64,000 nucleotides of DNA from an uncultured Rhodoferax sp. GTDB taxonomy: Bacteria; Pseudomonadota; Gammaproteobacteria; Burkholderiales; Burkholderiaceae_C. Under the pieces are notes generated by a model that was given only the letters and a program-made list of their open reading frames with translations, did no database searches and was not told the DNA's origin. Of this stretch, positions 43,021-53,879 are shown piece by piece. The stretch is taken from NCBI RefSeq assembly GCF_946221635.1, contig NZ_CAMIHB010000015.1:1-64000 (forward strand), read 5' to 3'. Within the stretch, counting starts at the first letter, position 1, and each line of letters begins with the position of its first letter. Both the position numbers and the translations under genes were made by a program.

Positions 43021-44103
43021 TCAATCGGCCAGCGGGTAGGTTCCCAGCACCTTGTAGAAGGCGCAGAGGCTGGACAAGTCCTTCAGGGCTGCCGCCACAT
43101 GGGGCTGCGACGGGTGGCCCTGCAGGTCGATGTAGAAATAGTATTCCCATTGGCCCGAACGTGCCGGGCGGGATTCAAAACGGGTCATGGAGACGCCGTG
43201 CTGCTTGAGCGGCACCAGCATGTCGTGCACCGCGCCCGGCTTGTTGGGCACGGAGACCACCAGGCTGGTGCAGTCCTTGCCCGAGGCCTCGGGCGCGGGC
43301 AGCACGCTGGGCAGGCAGACCACCACAAAGCGGGTGCGGTTGAAGGCTTCGTCCTGGATGGCGTGGGCAGCGATGTGCAGGCCGAATTCGGAACCCGCGC
43401 GCTCGCCGGCAATGCCGGCCCAGGCCGGATTGCTGGCGGCCAGGCGGGCGCCTTCGGCGTTGCTGGAGACGGCGCGGCGTTCGGCGTTGGGCAGGTGGGT
43501 GCTCAGCCACTGCTGGCACTGGGCCAGCGCCTGCGGGTGGGCCAGCACCACTTCGATGCCATCCAGTGAGGCGGTGGTGCGCAGCAGGTGGTGACGCACC
43601 AGCAGGCTGATTTCGCCCACGATGTGCAGCGGGGAATTGAGCAGCAGGTCCAGCGAGCGGGTGACCACGCCCTCGGTGCTGTTTTCCACGGGGATCACGC
43701 CGAATTCGGCGGAACCCGCGGTGGCTGCGTGGAACACCTCGTCAAAGTTGGCGCAGGGAACGTGGGTGATGCTGGAGCCGAAAAAACGCAGGGCAGCCTC
43801 TTCGCTGAAGGTGCCCTTGGGCCCCAGGTAGGCCACGCGCTGCGGCGCTTCCAGCGCACGGCAGGCGGACATGATTTCGCGCCAGATGACAGCCACGCTC
43901 TCGTTCTTGAGGGCACCCTGGTTGGCCTGCTGCAGGTTGGCGATGACCTGGGCTTCGCGTTCGGGGCGGAAGACGGCCGAGCCTTCGACCTTCTTGATTT
44001 CGCCCACCTCATTGGCCAGCGCGGCGCGGCGGGTCAGCAGGGCCAGGAGTTCCTGGTCCACGGCGTCGATGAGGACGCGAAGTTCGGGGAGTGTGCGTGC
44101 CAT
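43021..44103 (-). CDS. pheA: Chorismate mutase / prephenate dehydratase (P-protein)
   Basis: Bifunctional enzyme of 360 residues leading to phenylpyruvate. Chorismate mutase at about 1-85 (LRVLIDAVDQELLALLTRRA, PEREAQVI). Prephenate dehydratase at about 90-270 (YLGPKGTFSEEAAL, the ENSTEGVVTRSLDLL segment). C-terminal ACT domain from about 275 (SLVVSVPNKPGAVHDML, TRFESRPARSGQWEYYFYID), where phenylalanine binds for feedback control. ATG spacing of 12 bases after serC. Confidence 0.96.
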   Translation of the reverse strand: MARTLPELRVLIDAVDQELLALLTRRAALANEVGEIKKVEGSAVFRPEREAQVIANLQQANQGALKNESVAVIWREIMSACRALEAPQRVAYLGPKGTFSEEAALRFFGSSITHVPCANFDEVFHAATAGSAEFGVIPVENSTEGVVTRSLDLLLNSPLHIVGEISLLVRHHLLRTTASLDGIEVVLAHPQALAQCQQWLSTHLPNAERRAVSSNAEGARLAASNPAWAGIAGERAGSEFGLHIAAHAIQDEAFNRTRFVVVCLPSVLPAPEASGKDCTSLVVSVPNKPGAVHDMLVPLKQHGVSMTRFESRPARSGQWEYYFYIDLQGHPSQPHVAAALKDLSSLCAFYKVLGTYPLAD

Positions 44104-44115
44104 GTGTGAGAGGGG

Positions 44116-45228
44116 TCAGCCGTGGGTGCGCTCGAACTCTTGCATATAGGCCACCAGGGCCTGCACGCCTTCGAGGGGGATGGCGTTGTATATGCTTGCG
44201 CGCATGCCACCCACGGACTTGTGGCCCTTGAGTTGCAGCAGGCCGGCGGCCTTGGCGCCCGCCAGGAAGGCGTCGTTGAGTGACTCGTTGCGCAGGTAAA
44301 ACGGCACATTCATGCGCGAGCGGCAGTCCTTGTGCACACGGTTTTCATACAGGCTGCTCTGGTCGATGGCGCTGTAGAGCAGCTCTGCCTTGGCGATGTT
44401 GCGCGCCTCCATGGCCGCCACACCACCCTGGCGCTTGAGCCACTGGAATACCAGCCCCGCCATGTAGATGCTGTAGGTGGGCGGCGTGTTGTACATGGAG
44501 CCGTTGTCGGCCACGGTCTTGTAGTCGAAGGCACTGGGGCAAATGGGCAGGGCATGGCCCAGCAGGTCTTCGCGCACCACCACCAGCGTCACGCCAGCCG
44601 GGCCGAGGTTCTTCTGGGCGCCGCCAAAGGCCAGGCCCACCTTGCTCCAGTCCACGCTGCGCGAGGCGACGTGGGAGGAGAAGTCGATCACCAGGGCTGC
44701 ATCCGAACCCAGTGCCTTCAGATCGGGCAGGCTCTGGAATTCCACGCCGTGGATGGTCTCGTTGGTGCAGATATGCACGTAGCTGGCATGTGCGCTGAGT
44801 TGCCAGGATGCGGCTGCGGGAATCGTGGTGTAGCCGTCGGCCTTGGCCGACGCCGCGGTGTGGGGCAGACAGTATTTGCCGGCTTCCTTGAGCGACTTTT
44901 CGCTCCAGCTGCCGGTGAGCACAAAGTCTGCTGTGCCGTTGCCGCCTGCGGGCGCGCGCAGTGCGCTGAGGTTGAGCGGCACGATGGCGTTTTCGGCCAG
45001 ACCGCCACCCTGCATGAACAGGATCCTGAAGTTGGCGGGCACCGCCAGCAGCTCGCGCAGGTCGGCCTCGGCCTGTTCGTAGATGGACAGGAATTCCTTG
45101 CCCCGGTGGCTCATTTCCATCACACCCATGCCGCTGCCATGCCAGTCCAGCATCTCGGCGGCGGCCTGTTCCAGCACTTCAGCGGGCATGGCGGCCGGTC
45201 CGGCCGAAAAGTTGTAGGGGCGTTGCAT
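44116..45228 (-). CDS. serC: Phosphoserine aminotransferase
   Basis: PLP enzyme for serine and pyridoxine synthesis, 370 residues. Starts RPYNFSAGPAAMPAEVLEQ, the family hallmark; SHRGKEFLSIYEQAEADL follows. The PLP lysine lies in VGLAFGGAQKNLGPAGVTLV (about residue 208). TPPTYSIYMAGLVFQWL and the C-terminal GGMRASIYNAIP are typical. First gene of the aromatic/serine group; a repeat copy and 73 bases separate it from gyrA. Confidence 0.96.
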   Translation of the reverse strand: MQRPYNFSAGPAAMPAEVLEQAAAEMLDWHGSGMGVMEMSHRGKEFLSIYEQAEADLRELLAVPANFRILFMQGGGLAENAIVPLNLSALRAPAGGNGTADFVLTGSWSEKSLKEAGKYCLPHTAASAKADGYTTIPAAASWQLSAHASYVHICTNETIHGVEFQSLPDLKALGSDAALVIDFSSHVASRSVDWSKVGLAFGGAQKNLGPAGVTLVVVREDLLGHALPICPSAFDYKTVADNGSMYNTPPTYSIYMAGLVFQWLKRQGGVAAMEARNIAKAELLYSAIDQSSLYENRVHKDCRSRMNVPFYLRNESLNDAFLAGAKAAGLLQLKGHKSVGGMRASIYNAIPLEGVQALVAYMQEFERTHG

Positions 45229-45251
45229 GGGGTGGTCTATGTATTAAATAT

Positions 45252-45300
45252 GGCTGTAGCCCTCGTGGAATGTGCGCGAGTAGCTATCAAATCAATAGCG
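45252..45300 (+). repeat. Dispersed ~45 bp repeat, copy H
   Basis: GGCTGTAGCCCTCGTGGAAT, then GTGCGCGAGTAGCTATCAA and ATAGCG. It fills the gyrA-serC gap and ends directly at the gyrA stop codon. Confidence 0.75.
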
Positions 45301-47940
<2,640 letters not shown>

Positions 47941-48175
47941 GGGTAGGGCAGGGCTATGTCAGGGACAGCCTTCGATTCTACGGCTGCACTGCTGTGGCTT
48001 GAGAGCAACAAAGCGAAGGCTCGGTGAAAGCAGCGTTACCAAGGCGATACAGTAGTTTGCAAAGTGCCGCTTCTCTCTGTGGCACAATCGCGTGAACGTC
48101 TTTGGTGCACAAGACTTAGGCGTCACACAATTAGTCGCAGCTTGGCTGCTGTTTGTCCCGATAAAGGAAGGTCTC

Positions 48176-48820
48176 ATGAAGCAATTGAACAAAGTAGCAA
48201 TCCTGATCGCTACAGCCGCTCTGGCTACTGCCGCTGGCGCCCAAGAAATCCACAACTGGCGCAGTGCCGCTGGCGACGTCTGGAAGAATGCTTCCGGCGA
48301 ATGCTGGCGTGATGCCAGCTGGACCCCCGCAACGGCTGCTGCTGGTTGCGATGGCGCTCTGGCTCCCAAGGCTGCCGCTCCGGCTCCCGCTGCTGCACCT
48401 GCACCGGCCGCTGCACCCGCTGCCGCTGCACCCGCCGCCGCCGCACCCGCTGCCGCTGCTGCTGCCAGCAAGGTGACCTACGCTGCCGACGCTTTCTTCG
48501 ATTTCGACAAGTCTGTCCTCAAGCCTGAAGGCAAGGCCAAGCTGGATGATCTGGTGAGCAAGGTCAAGGGCATCAACCTGGAAGTGATCATTGCCGTGGG
48601 CCACACCGATGCAACCGGCGCCGATGCGTACAACCAGAAGCTGTCCGTGGCACGTTCCGAAGCTGTCAAGGCTTACCTGGTGTCCAAGGGCATCGAAAAG
48701 AACCGCGTCTACACTGAAGGCAAGGGCGAAAAGCAACCCGTTGCTGACAACAAGACCAAGGAAGGCCGCGCCAAGAACCGTCGCGTGGAAATCGAAGTGG
48801 TTGGCACTCGCGCCAAGTAA
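48176..48820 (+). CDS. OmpA-family outer membrane protein
   Basis: A 214-residue protein with signal peptide (about 1-22, ending GAQE). A short cysteine-containing region (WKNASGECWRDASW) precedes an Ala/Pro-rich linker of about 45 residues, then an OmpA-like peptidoglycan-binding domain from about 100 (FFDFDKSVLKPEGKAKLDDL, VGHTDATGADAYNQKLSVARSEAVKAYL-type core, and GRAKNRRVEIEV). There is no N-terminal beta-barrel, so it tethers to the cell wall rather than forming an OmpA pore. AAGGAAGG precedes the ATG. Divergent from gyrA. Confidence 0.92.
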   Translation: MKQLNKVAILIATAALATAAGAQEIHNWRSAAGDVWKNASGECWRDASWTPATAAAGCDGALAPKAAAPAPAAAPAPAAAPAAAAPAAAAPAAAAAASKVTYAADAFFDFDKSVLKPEGKAKLDDLVSKVKGINLEVIIAVGHTDATGADAYNQKLSVARSEAVKAYLVSKGIEKNRVYTEGKGEKQPVADNKTKEGRAKNRRVEIEVVGTRAK

Positions 48821-48841
48821 TTCGACGATTGAGCGTCCTTG

Positions 48842-48867
48842 AAAAAACCCGCTTCGGCGGGTTTTTT
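48842..48867 (+). terminator. Terminator after the ompA-like gene
   Basis: Six As, ACCCGC / GCGGGT arms with a TTCG loop and six Ts; symmetrical, 21 bases after the stop codon. Confidence 0.9.
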
Positions 48868-48891
48868 CATGTCCAAGGCTTTCACCGCACC

Positions 48892-49611
48892 ATGAACGAA
48901 ACCACCAACGTCGACCCTGCCGAAATCGCCAAGTTTTCCGAACTGGCCCACCGCTGGTGGGATCAAGAGAGCGAATTCCGGCCTTTGCACCAGATCAACC
49001 CCATGCGCCTAGGGTGGATTCAGTCCTTTGTACCGCTGCAGGGACTGCGTGCCCTGGATGTGGGCTGTGGCGGCGGCATCCTGGCCGATTCCATGGCCCG
49101 GCAAGGCGCGGAGGTGACCGGCATCGACCTGTCATCCAAGGCCCTGCGGGTGGCCCAGTTGCATGCCATGGAGGCTGGCACGCCGACGATCAATTACCGG
49201 GAAGTCAGTGCGGAGGCGCTGGCTGCCGAGTCGCCAGCGGTTTTTGATGTGGTGACCTGCATGGAAATGCTGGAGCACGTTCCGGATCCCGCATCGGTCG
49301 TACAGGCCTGTGCCACGCTGGCAAAACCCGGTGGGTGGGTGTTTTTTTCCACCATCAACCGCAATGCCATGGCTTTTCTGCAGGCGATTGTGGGGGCTGA
49401 ATATGTGCTGGGCATGCTGCCGCGCGGAACCCATGAATATGCCAAGATGATCCGCCCCAGCGAGTTGGCGCGGTTTTGCCGCGATGCAGGATTGGACCTG
49501 TGTGGCAGCAGCGGCTTGGGCTACAACCCCCTGACGCGTCACTACAGCCTGCACGACAACACCCAGGTGAACTACCTGATTGCCACCCGTAAACCTCCGG
49601 CGGTGGCCTGA
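48892..49611 (+). CDS. ubiG: Ubiquinone O-methyltransferase UbiG
   Basis: SAM-dependent enzyme doing both O-methylations of ubiquinone synthesis. 239 residues: FSELAHRWWDQESEFRPLHQ and NPMRLGWI at the N-terminus, SAM motif DVGCGGGILADSMA, MEMLEHVPDP, then FFSTINRN and HEYAKMIRPSEL near the C-terminal third. ATG at 48892 gives the family start. It is coupled to gph by an ATG overlapping its TGA at 49611. Confidence 0.96.
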   Translation: MNETTNVDPAEIAKFSELAHRWWDQESEFRPLHQINPMRLGWIQSFVPLQGLRALDVGCGGGILADSMARQGAEVTGIDLSSKALRVAQLHAMEAGTPTINYREVSAEALAAESPAVFDVVTCMEMLEHVPDPASVVQACATLAKPGGWVFFSTINRNAMAFLQAIVGAEYVLGMLPRGTHEYAKMIRPSELARFCRDAGLDLCGSSGLGYNPLTRHYSLHDNTQVNYLIATRKPPAVA

Positions 49612-50282
49612 TGCCCATGTTTTCCGATGTACAGGCCGTGCTGTTTGATCTGGATGGCACCTTGATCGACAGTGCCCCGGACCTGGGGGCTGCGGCGGAC
49701 AAGATGCGCGTGGACCGCGGCTTGCCGTCCCTGCCGGCGGAACTCTACCGACCCATGGCCGGTGCGGGTGCCCGAGGCATGCTGCAGATCGCATTTGGCA
49801 TGTCGCCGCAAGATACGGAATTCGCCGCCATGCGCGAGGAATTCTTTGTGAATTACGAGCGTTGCATGACTGAGCGTACCTATGCCTTCGAAGGTGTGCA
49901 GGCTTTGCTGCAAACCCTGGAACAGCGTGGTTTGCCCTGGGGTGTGGTGACCAACAAGTCCGAACGCTTCACGCTGCCGCTGACCCGTTCCATGCCCTTG
50001 TTTGCGGGCGCGGGTGCGGTGGTCAGCGGAGATACGACCCCGCACGCCAAGCCCCATCCGGCCCCTTTGCTGGAGGCGGCCCGTCGCATGGGCATCGATC
50101 CGCAGTCCTGCATCTATGTGGGGGATGATGCGCGTGATATCGAGGCGGGTCGGGCGGCTGGCATGCGGACGGTGGCGGCCGTCTATGGCTATCTGGGTAC
50201 CCAGCACGATACGACCGCCTGGAATGCGGATGCGGAAATTAATTCCCCTGCGGCCCTCTTGCAATTGTTGCCGGGCGCCTAA
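49611..50282 (+). CDS. gph: Phosphoglycolate phosphatase (Gph), HAD superfamily
   Basis: Removes phosphate from 2-phosphoglycolate. 223 residues; HAD motif I in FDLDGTLIDSAPDL, cap domain beyond it, motif II near VVTNKSER, motif III Lys in HAKPHPAPLLEA and motif IV in YVGDDARDIEAGRAAG. ubiG-gph is a conserved pair in this group. The 3' end carries the probable ssrA promoter. Confidence 0.93.
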   Translation: MPMFSDVQAVLFDLDGTLIDSAPDLGAAADKMRVDRGLPSLPAELYRPMAGAGARGMLQIAFGMSPQDTEFAAMREEFFVNYERCMTERTYAFEGVQALLQTLEQRGLPWGVVTNKSERFTLPLTRSMPLFAGAGAVVSGDTTPHAKPHPAPLLEAARRMGIDPQSCIYVGDDARDIEAGRAAGMRTVAAVYGYLGTQHDTTAWNADAEINSPAALLQLLPGA

Positions 50283-50285
50283 AAT
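50259..50285 (+). promoter_or_regulatory. Probable ssrA promoter
   Basis: TTGCAA (50259) and TAAAAT (50280) with a 15-base spacer, inside the gph end; the -10 box overlaps the gph stop codon and lies 9 bases before the tmRNA 5' end. Confidence 0.5.
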
Positions 50286-50294
50286 AGAGGGTCT

Positions 50295-50671
50295 GGGGCT
50301 GCACTGGTTTCGACGTGGATTCGGACGCGCAGCAGGGCATGTCGAGCTGAATGCGCTCGTAAAACAGATTCAAACAAACTAACTGCAAACGACGAACGTT
50401 TCGCACTCGCTGCTTAATTGCTAGTGAGGCTCACAACAGCAAGCCGATAGGCTGGGCAAGGGTGGCGCAAGCCGTCCAGGCTGTGGGCTAATTTCATTCG
50501 GCTGGGCCTGCTCCGGGCAACTTGGGGTGGATCGAGATTCAAGGTTGCTGGCGTCTTGCACAGCGTGCCACTGCGCGGTGCAAGAAGCGAGACTCAAATC
50601 AGACGGCTACACATGTAGAACTGTTCGAAGAAGGTTTGCGGACGGGGGTTCAAATCCCCCCAGCTCCACCA
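50295..50671 (+). ncRNA. ssrA: Transfer-messenger RNA (tmRNA)
   Basis: Rescues stalled ribosomes and tags the unfinished protein. The 5' GGGGCTG pairs with CAGCTCC before the encoded ACCA at 50668-50671, with the tRNA-like GGTTTCGACGTGG after it and GGTTCAAATCC in the T arm. The reading frame starts with GCA at 50382 and gives ANDERFALAA before TAA, a typical betaproteobacterial tag. One-piece form of about 377 bases. Confidence 0.97.
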
Positions 50672-50681
50672 CCATTGAATG

Positions 50682-50718
50682 AAAAAGCCGCCAACTGGCA
50701 ACAGTTGGCGGCTTTTTT
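50682..50718 (+). terminator. Terminator of ssrA, possibly bidirectional
   Basis: GCCGCCAACT and AGTTGGCGGC arms with a six-base loop and six Ts; five As on the other side may let it also end the convergent kinase gene. Confidence 0.92.
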
Positions 50719-50747
50719 CTTGCTGATCTGACGCGTTGGGATGCTGG

Positions 50748-51668
50748 TCAGCCCCTGGCCAGGACTTCGCTGTAACGGGGGGGCTGGCAGCCAGCGCGCT
50801 CGCAGTTGATGGCGGCAGCCAGCATGGCCTGCTGCAGGGTTTGGGCGACGCGCTGGCCGGCGTATTCCGGGTGCAGTGCCCAGTCGCCCAGGCAGTTGCC
50901 CCAGAAGGTGTCGCCAGCGCCCACGGTGTCCACCACTTGGGTGGGCGGTACATCGGCCTGGGCCGCATGGCCATCTACGCTGAGCCAGGCGCCTTCGCCT
51001 CCGAAGGTCAGTGCGATACGCTGGGTACCTTGGGCGGCAAAACGGGCGGCGATCGCGGCTCCGTGTTCCCGGCGGGGGCTGTCAAAGCCCAGTAGCGTGA
51101 GGTCTTCGTCGCTGGCTTTGAGCCAGTCGGCGTGACGGGCTACGTCCTGCACGGCGCGGACATAGGTCGCGAGGTCGGCGGCCAGCTTGGGGCGCAGGTT
51201 GACGTCCACACTGAGGGTCCAGCCCAGTGCCTTGGCGCCCCGCAGCACTTCCAGGATTTTGTGGTGTTCTGGCGGCACCAGCAGCAGTGAGCCGGTGTGC
51301 AGAATGCCAGGGGGCTGACCCTCCAATCGGCGCAGCACGGCGTCCACGGTGTAGTCGCGGTCTGCAATACCCTCCCGGTAAAAGCCGTAACTGGGCTGGC
51401 CCTGGCGAATTTGCACGACTGCCAGAGAGGTCGGGAGCGGGGAGGTGGGGGCGAGGGGGGTGACGCCATCGTGCAGCAGCTGTTGCTGCATGGCCTGGCC
51501 GAACTGGTCACTGGACAGCGGGTTTACATAGCCCACAGAAGCGCCGCGCAACGCGGCCGCACGGGCCAGGTTGAAGGGGCTTCCGCCCATGAAAGGCCGC
51601 AAAGTGCCGTCGGTTTGTGCGACGCAGTCCATGAGCGCTTCGCCCAATACCCAGATGGAGGTGGTCAT
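50748..51668 (-). CDS. PfkB-family carbohydrate kinase, likely fructokinase
   Basis: Sugar kinase of 306 residues. Starts TTSIWVLGEALMDCV; substrate loop GGSPFNLARAAALRG, then the catalytic signature VVDTVGAGDTFWGNCLGDW near residue 245. The sequence looks like bacterial fructokinases, but ribose or 2-keto-3-deoxy sugars are not excluded. The neighbouring mutarotase (FucU/RbsD) and transaldolase-like genes on the other strand suggest a small sugar locus. ATG at 51668 follows GAGAG; an upstream in-frame ATG adds 15 hydrophilic residues. Confidence 0.88.
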   Translation of the reverse strand: MTTSIWVLGEALMDCVAQTDGTLRPFMGGSPFNLARAAALRGASVGYVNPLSSDQFGQAMQQQLLHDGVTPLAPTSPLPTSLAVVQIRQGQPSYGFYREGIADRDYTVDAVLRRLEGQPPGILHTGSLLLVPPEHHKILEVLRGAKALGWTLSVDVNLRPKLAADLATYVRAVQDVARHADWLKASDEDLTLLGFDSPRREHGAAIAARFAAQGTQRIALTFGGEGAWLSVDGHAAQADVPPTQVVDTVGAGDTFWGNCLGDWALHPEYAGQRVAQTLQQAMLAAAINCERAGCQPPRYSEVLARG

Positions 51669-51785
51669 ATGTCTCTCGTGTGGTTGTCTCATGTTTCGGG
51701 CGCAGGCCCGCACAGCATGTGCAGCTTAAACCCGCTTGGGGGTGTGGGTTGAACGCCAGGGCGCTATTGTTGGTATTCCTTTGCG

Positions 51786-51813
51786 CTTGTGCGGGCCGTG
51801 CAGCCCGCACAAG
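51786..51813. promoter_or_regulatory. Perfect 11 bp inverted repeat
   Basis: CTTGTGCGGGC, six-base loop, GCCCGCACAAG. There is no T run on either side, so it is not a standard terminator. It may be an RNA hairpin or a protein site. Confidence 0.6.
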
Positions 51814-51874
51814 ACGTCAGGACCGTATTAGAGCAAAAAAACAAATAAATAAATCAAGTAGTTTTACTAACTAA

Positions 51875-51889
51875 GAATTTGGCAAATTC
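51875..51889. promoter_or_regulatory. Operator-like palindrome
   Basis: GAATTTGGCAAATTC, symmetrical around the central G, in an A/T-rich patch 118 bases before the mutarotase gene. Size and symmetry suit a small repressor. Confidence 0.4.
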
Positions 51890-52006
51890 TGGCATGCTTG
51901 GCAGTCTGGGCACTTGGAAAGCTGCCACGGAGGGGCAGATGCTTCTTGAAAGTTGCTTTCTAGTGTTGCTAACGTAGCTTTAAAAACAAAATTCGGAGTT
52001 CATCGC

Positions 52007-52444
52007 ATGCTAAAAGGTATTGATCCATTATTGACGCCAGAGTTGCTCATGCATCTGTCTGCCATGGGGCACGGAGAGTGGGTGGCGGTGGTGGATGCCA
52101 ATTTCACGGCGGACTATCTGAGTGCAGGCAAGCCATTGGTGCGTTTGCCGGGCAACTCGCTGGAGCGGGTGAGCCGGGCCGTACTGTCCGTGATGCCACT
52201 GGCCGAAGATGTGGCCAAACCGGCGGCCTACATGCAGGTCTGCCACCAGCCGGAAAGCCACCGTACCGAAGCGCAACGGGCGGTCATCCGCCTCGTGCAG
52301 GCGGAAGGCCTACCGCCGGAGCGGGTGGAGCCCGTGGAGCGCTTTGCCTTTTATGACAAGGTGCGGGGAGCCAGTGTGATTGTGCAGAGCGGTGAGGCGA
52401 CTGCTTATGGCAACGCCATATTCTGCAAGGGCGTGATTCTCTGA
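52007..52444 (+). CDS. RbsD/FucU-family sugar mutarotase
   Basis: A 145-residue protein that interconverts ring forms of ribose or fucose. The start MLKGIDPLLTPELLMHLSAMGHGEW is the FucU-type signature with the catalytic histidine in GHGEW, followed by VVDANFTA. GGAG lies six bases before the ATG. The gene is 10 bases before the transaldolase-like gene, so the two are surely co-transcribed. Confidence 0.88.
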   Translation: MLKGIDPLLTPELLMHLSAMGHGEWVAVVDANFTADYLSAGKPLVRLPGNSLERVSRAVLSVMPLAEDVAKPAAYMQVCHQPESHRTEAQRAVIRLVQAEGLPPERVEPVERFAFYDKVRGASVIVQSGEATAYGNAIFCKGVIL

Positions 52445-52454
52445 GGGACGCAGT

Positions 52455-53132
52455 GTGAAGATTTATCTGGACTCTGCCCAAGTCGGCAGTTGGAAGTTGC
52501 CCGCCGGATGTCCTCGTGTAGCGGGGGTGACGACGAACCCCAGCTTGGTTCACCAGGCCGGGTTGCCCGTCCGCTTGCCGGCCTACCAGGACTTGGTGCG
52601 CGCGGCGGCCGACCATGGCTTTGGCGAGCTCATGCTGCAACTGCCCAGTCCGGAGCTGGTGCAGGCCAAGTCTTGGTTGGAGACCCTGCGCCCCTTGGCG
52701 CAAGAGCTGTCGGTGCAGCTCACCATCAAATTGCCGTGCATGCCGGAGTGGGAGGCCTGTATCCGCTGGCTGCGCTCGCAGGGGCAACAGATTTTGCTGA
52801 CGGGCCTGTCCAACCCTGTGCAACTGCTGTGGGCCCGCGACATGGACGCCCAATATGTGGCCCCCTATGTAGGGCGCTTGGTCAACGATGGCCGCAATGT
52901 CTGGGCCCTGATGCAGGCCTGCGTGACCGCACAGCAGGCGCAGGGGCCGAAGTTGCTGGCGGCCAGCATCAAGTCTGCTGACGTGCTGGCGCAGTTGATG
53001 GCGCTCGGGGCGGCGGCCGTGACCCTGCCGCCGGCCAGTTTGGTTGCGTGGAGCGAAGACGCCTTGACCCAGGCTGCTGTGCAGCAATTCGACAAGGATA
53101 TTCAGGCGAGCCTGCGCAATGCCGGAACGTAG
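52455..53132 (+). CDS. Transaldolase-family protein (TalC/MipB type)
   Basis: A 225-residue aldolase of the short transaldolase group, including fructose-6-phosphate aldolases. GTG start. MKIYLDSAQVGSW and VAGVTTNPSLVHQAG are family marks. The Schiff-base lysine should be the one in LTIKLPCMPEWEAC near residue 95, and ASIKSADVLAQL comes near the C-terminal third. It lacks one or more of the usual residues around SPFVGR (here APYVGRLVNDG). It may act on sugars made by the neighbouring mutarotase and kinase. Confidence 0.85.
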   Translation: MKIYLDSAQVGSWKLPAGCPRVAGVTTNPSLVHQAGLPVRLPAYQDLVRAAADHGFGELMLQLPSPELVQAKSWLETLRPLAQELSVQLTIKLPCMPEWEACIRWLRSQGQQILLTGLSNPVQLLWARDMDAQYVAPYVGRLVNDGRNVWALMQACVTAQQAQGPKLLAASIKSADVLAQLMALGAAAVTLPPASLVAWSEDALTQAAVQQFDKDIQASLRNAGT

Positions 53133-53136
53133 CGCT

Positions 53137-53823
53137 TCAGTCGTTGCGGCTGTCCAGCGGGGTGACGAAAGAGTTCAGTTCCCAGCCTGAAGCCAGGCGG
53201 CTTTCGGGGAATTCCGAGGCGAGTGGCGTAAGCCCTGACGGTGTGCCCTCGGCTTCCTTGCTCTGGCGCCGGCGCGTGACCACGGCGTGCAGATGTTCGC
53301 GTACGTCCTGAAAGCGGGAATCCAGCGGCTGGCTGCCAGTGGCGTGGGCGGCTTGCTCTCCGAGAAAAGCGGCCCGGATTTGGCTCAGGTGGGGCAGATT
53401 GGACGGATCGACCACCCAGTAGCGGATGCCGCACTGGTCCAGCAGGCTGTGTTTGAGTGTCTGGTTGCCCAGGGAGAGGCCTTGGGGGCCAGGTACGTCC
53501 ACGCAGCCGACTACCCGCCCGTCCAGATTGCAGATGGTGAAGGAGCAGTACACGCCGTTGAGCAGCTTGTACCAGTGGGTGGCCTCTGCCTGGTTGGCGG
53601 GGGCGGTGAAGCGGGTGACGGGGAGTTTGATAAGGATTTGCTGGTCGAACATGACCTTGGTCAGCCAGATCCAGACCTTGCGCTCCTGGGTGTTGACCAA
53701 AGGGCGGGTTTTCAGGGGCCAGGTGGCTGGAATACGGCGGCGTTGCCGTTCAACGTAGCGGTTGCGCCAGAAAAGCAGGGCGGCACCCAGCAAGGCCCCC
53801 AAAACGAAAGAAAGCAACACCAT
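53137..53823 (-). CDS. Membrane-anchored protein of unknown function, DUF2726-like
   Basis: A 228-residue protein with one N-terminal hydrophobic segment (MVLLSFVLGALLGAALLFW) and a cytoplasmic part. The stretch LVNTQERKVWIWLTKVMFDQ, then ILIKLPVTRFTAP and VYCSFTICNLDGRVVGCVDV, resembles DUF2726 domains, which share features of the restriction-endonuclease fold. The catalytic acidic residues expected of an active nuclease are not obvious. The C-terminal 40 residues are low in pattern. Convergent with the transaldolase-like gene; function not inferable. Confidence 0.7.
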   Translation of the reverse strand: MVLLSFVLGALLGAALLFWRNRYVERQRRRIPATWPLKTRPLVNTQERKVWIWLTKVMFDQQILIKLPVTRFTAPANQAEATHWYKLLNGVYCSFTICNLDGRVVGCVDVPGPQGLSLGNQTLKHSLLDQCGIRYWVVDPSNLPHLSQIRAAFLGEQAAHATGSQPLDSRFQDVREHLHAVVTRRRQSKEAEGTPSGLTPLASEFPESRLASGWELNSFVTPLDSRND

Positions 53824-53879
53824 CGCAGACCACCCCGTAAATGAGCCCTCTTTGTGGGGCTTTGTGTGTGCGGGAAAGT

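Larger units (their letters stand above)
51669..52006. other. Divergent regulatory gap of the sugar locus
   Basis: No gene is seen in these 338 bases. They contain a perfect hairpin at 51786-51813, an A/T-rich stretch at about 51835-51870, and a short palindrome at 51875-51889. The region is clearly more A/T-rich than its surroundings between 51835 and 51895 and likely holds promoters for both the kinase and the mutarotase genes. I see no clear -10/-35 pair. Confidence 0.55.

Noticed and set aside
48370..48470. GCT/GCC/CCC-rich repeats in the ompA-like gene
   Set aside because: They encode the Ala/Pro linker between the N-terminal region and the OmpA-like domain; such low-complexity linkers are usual.
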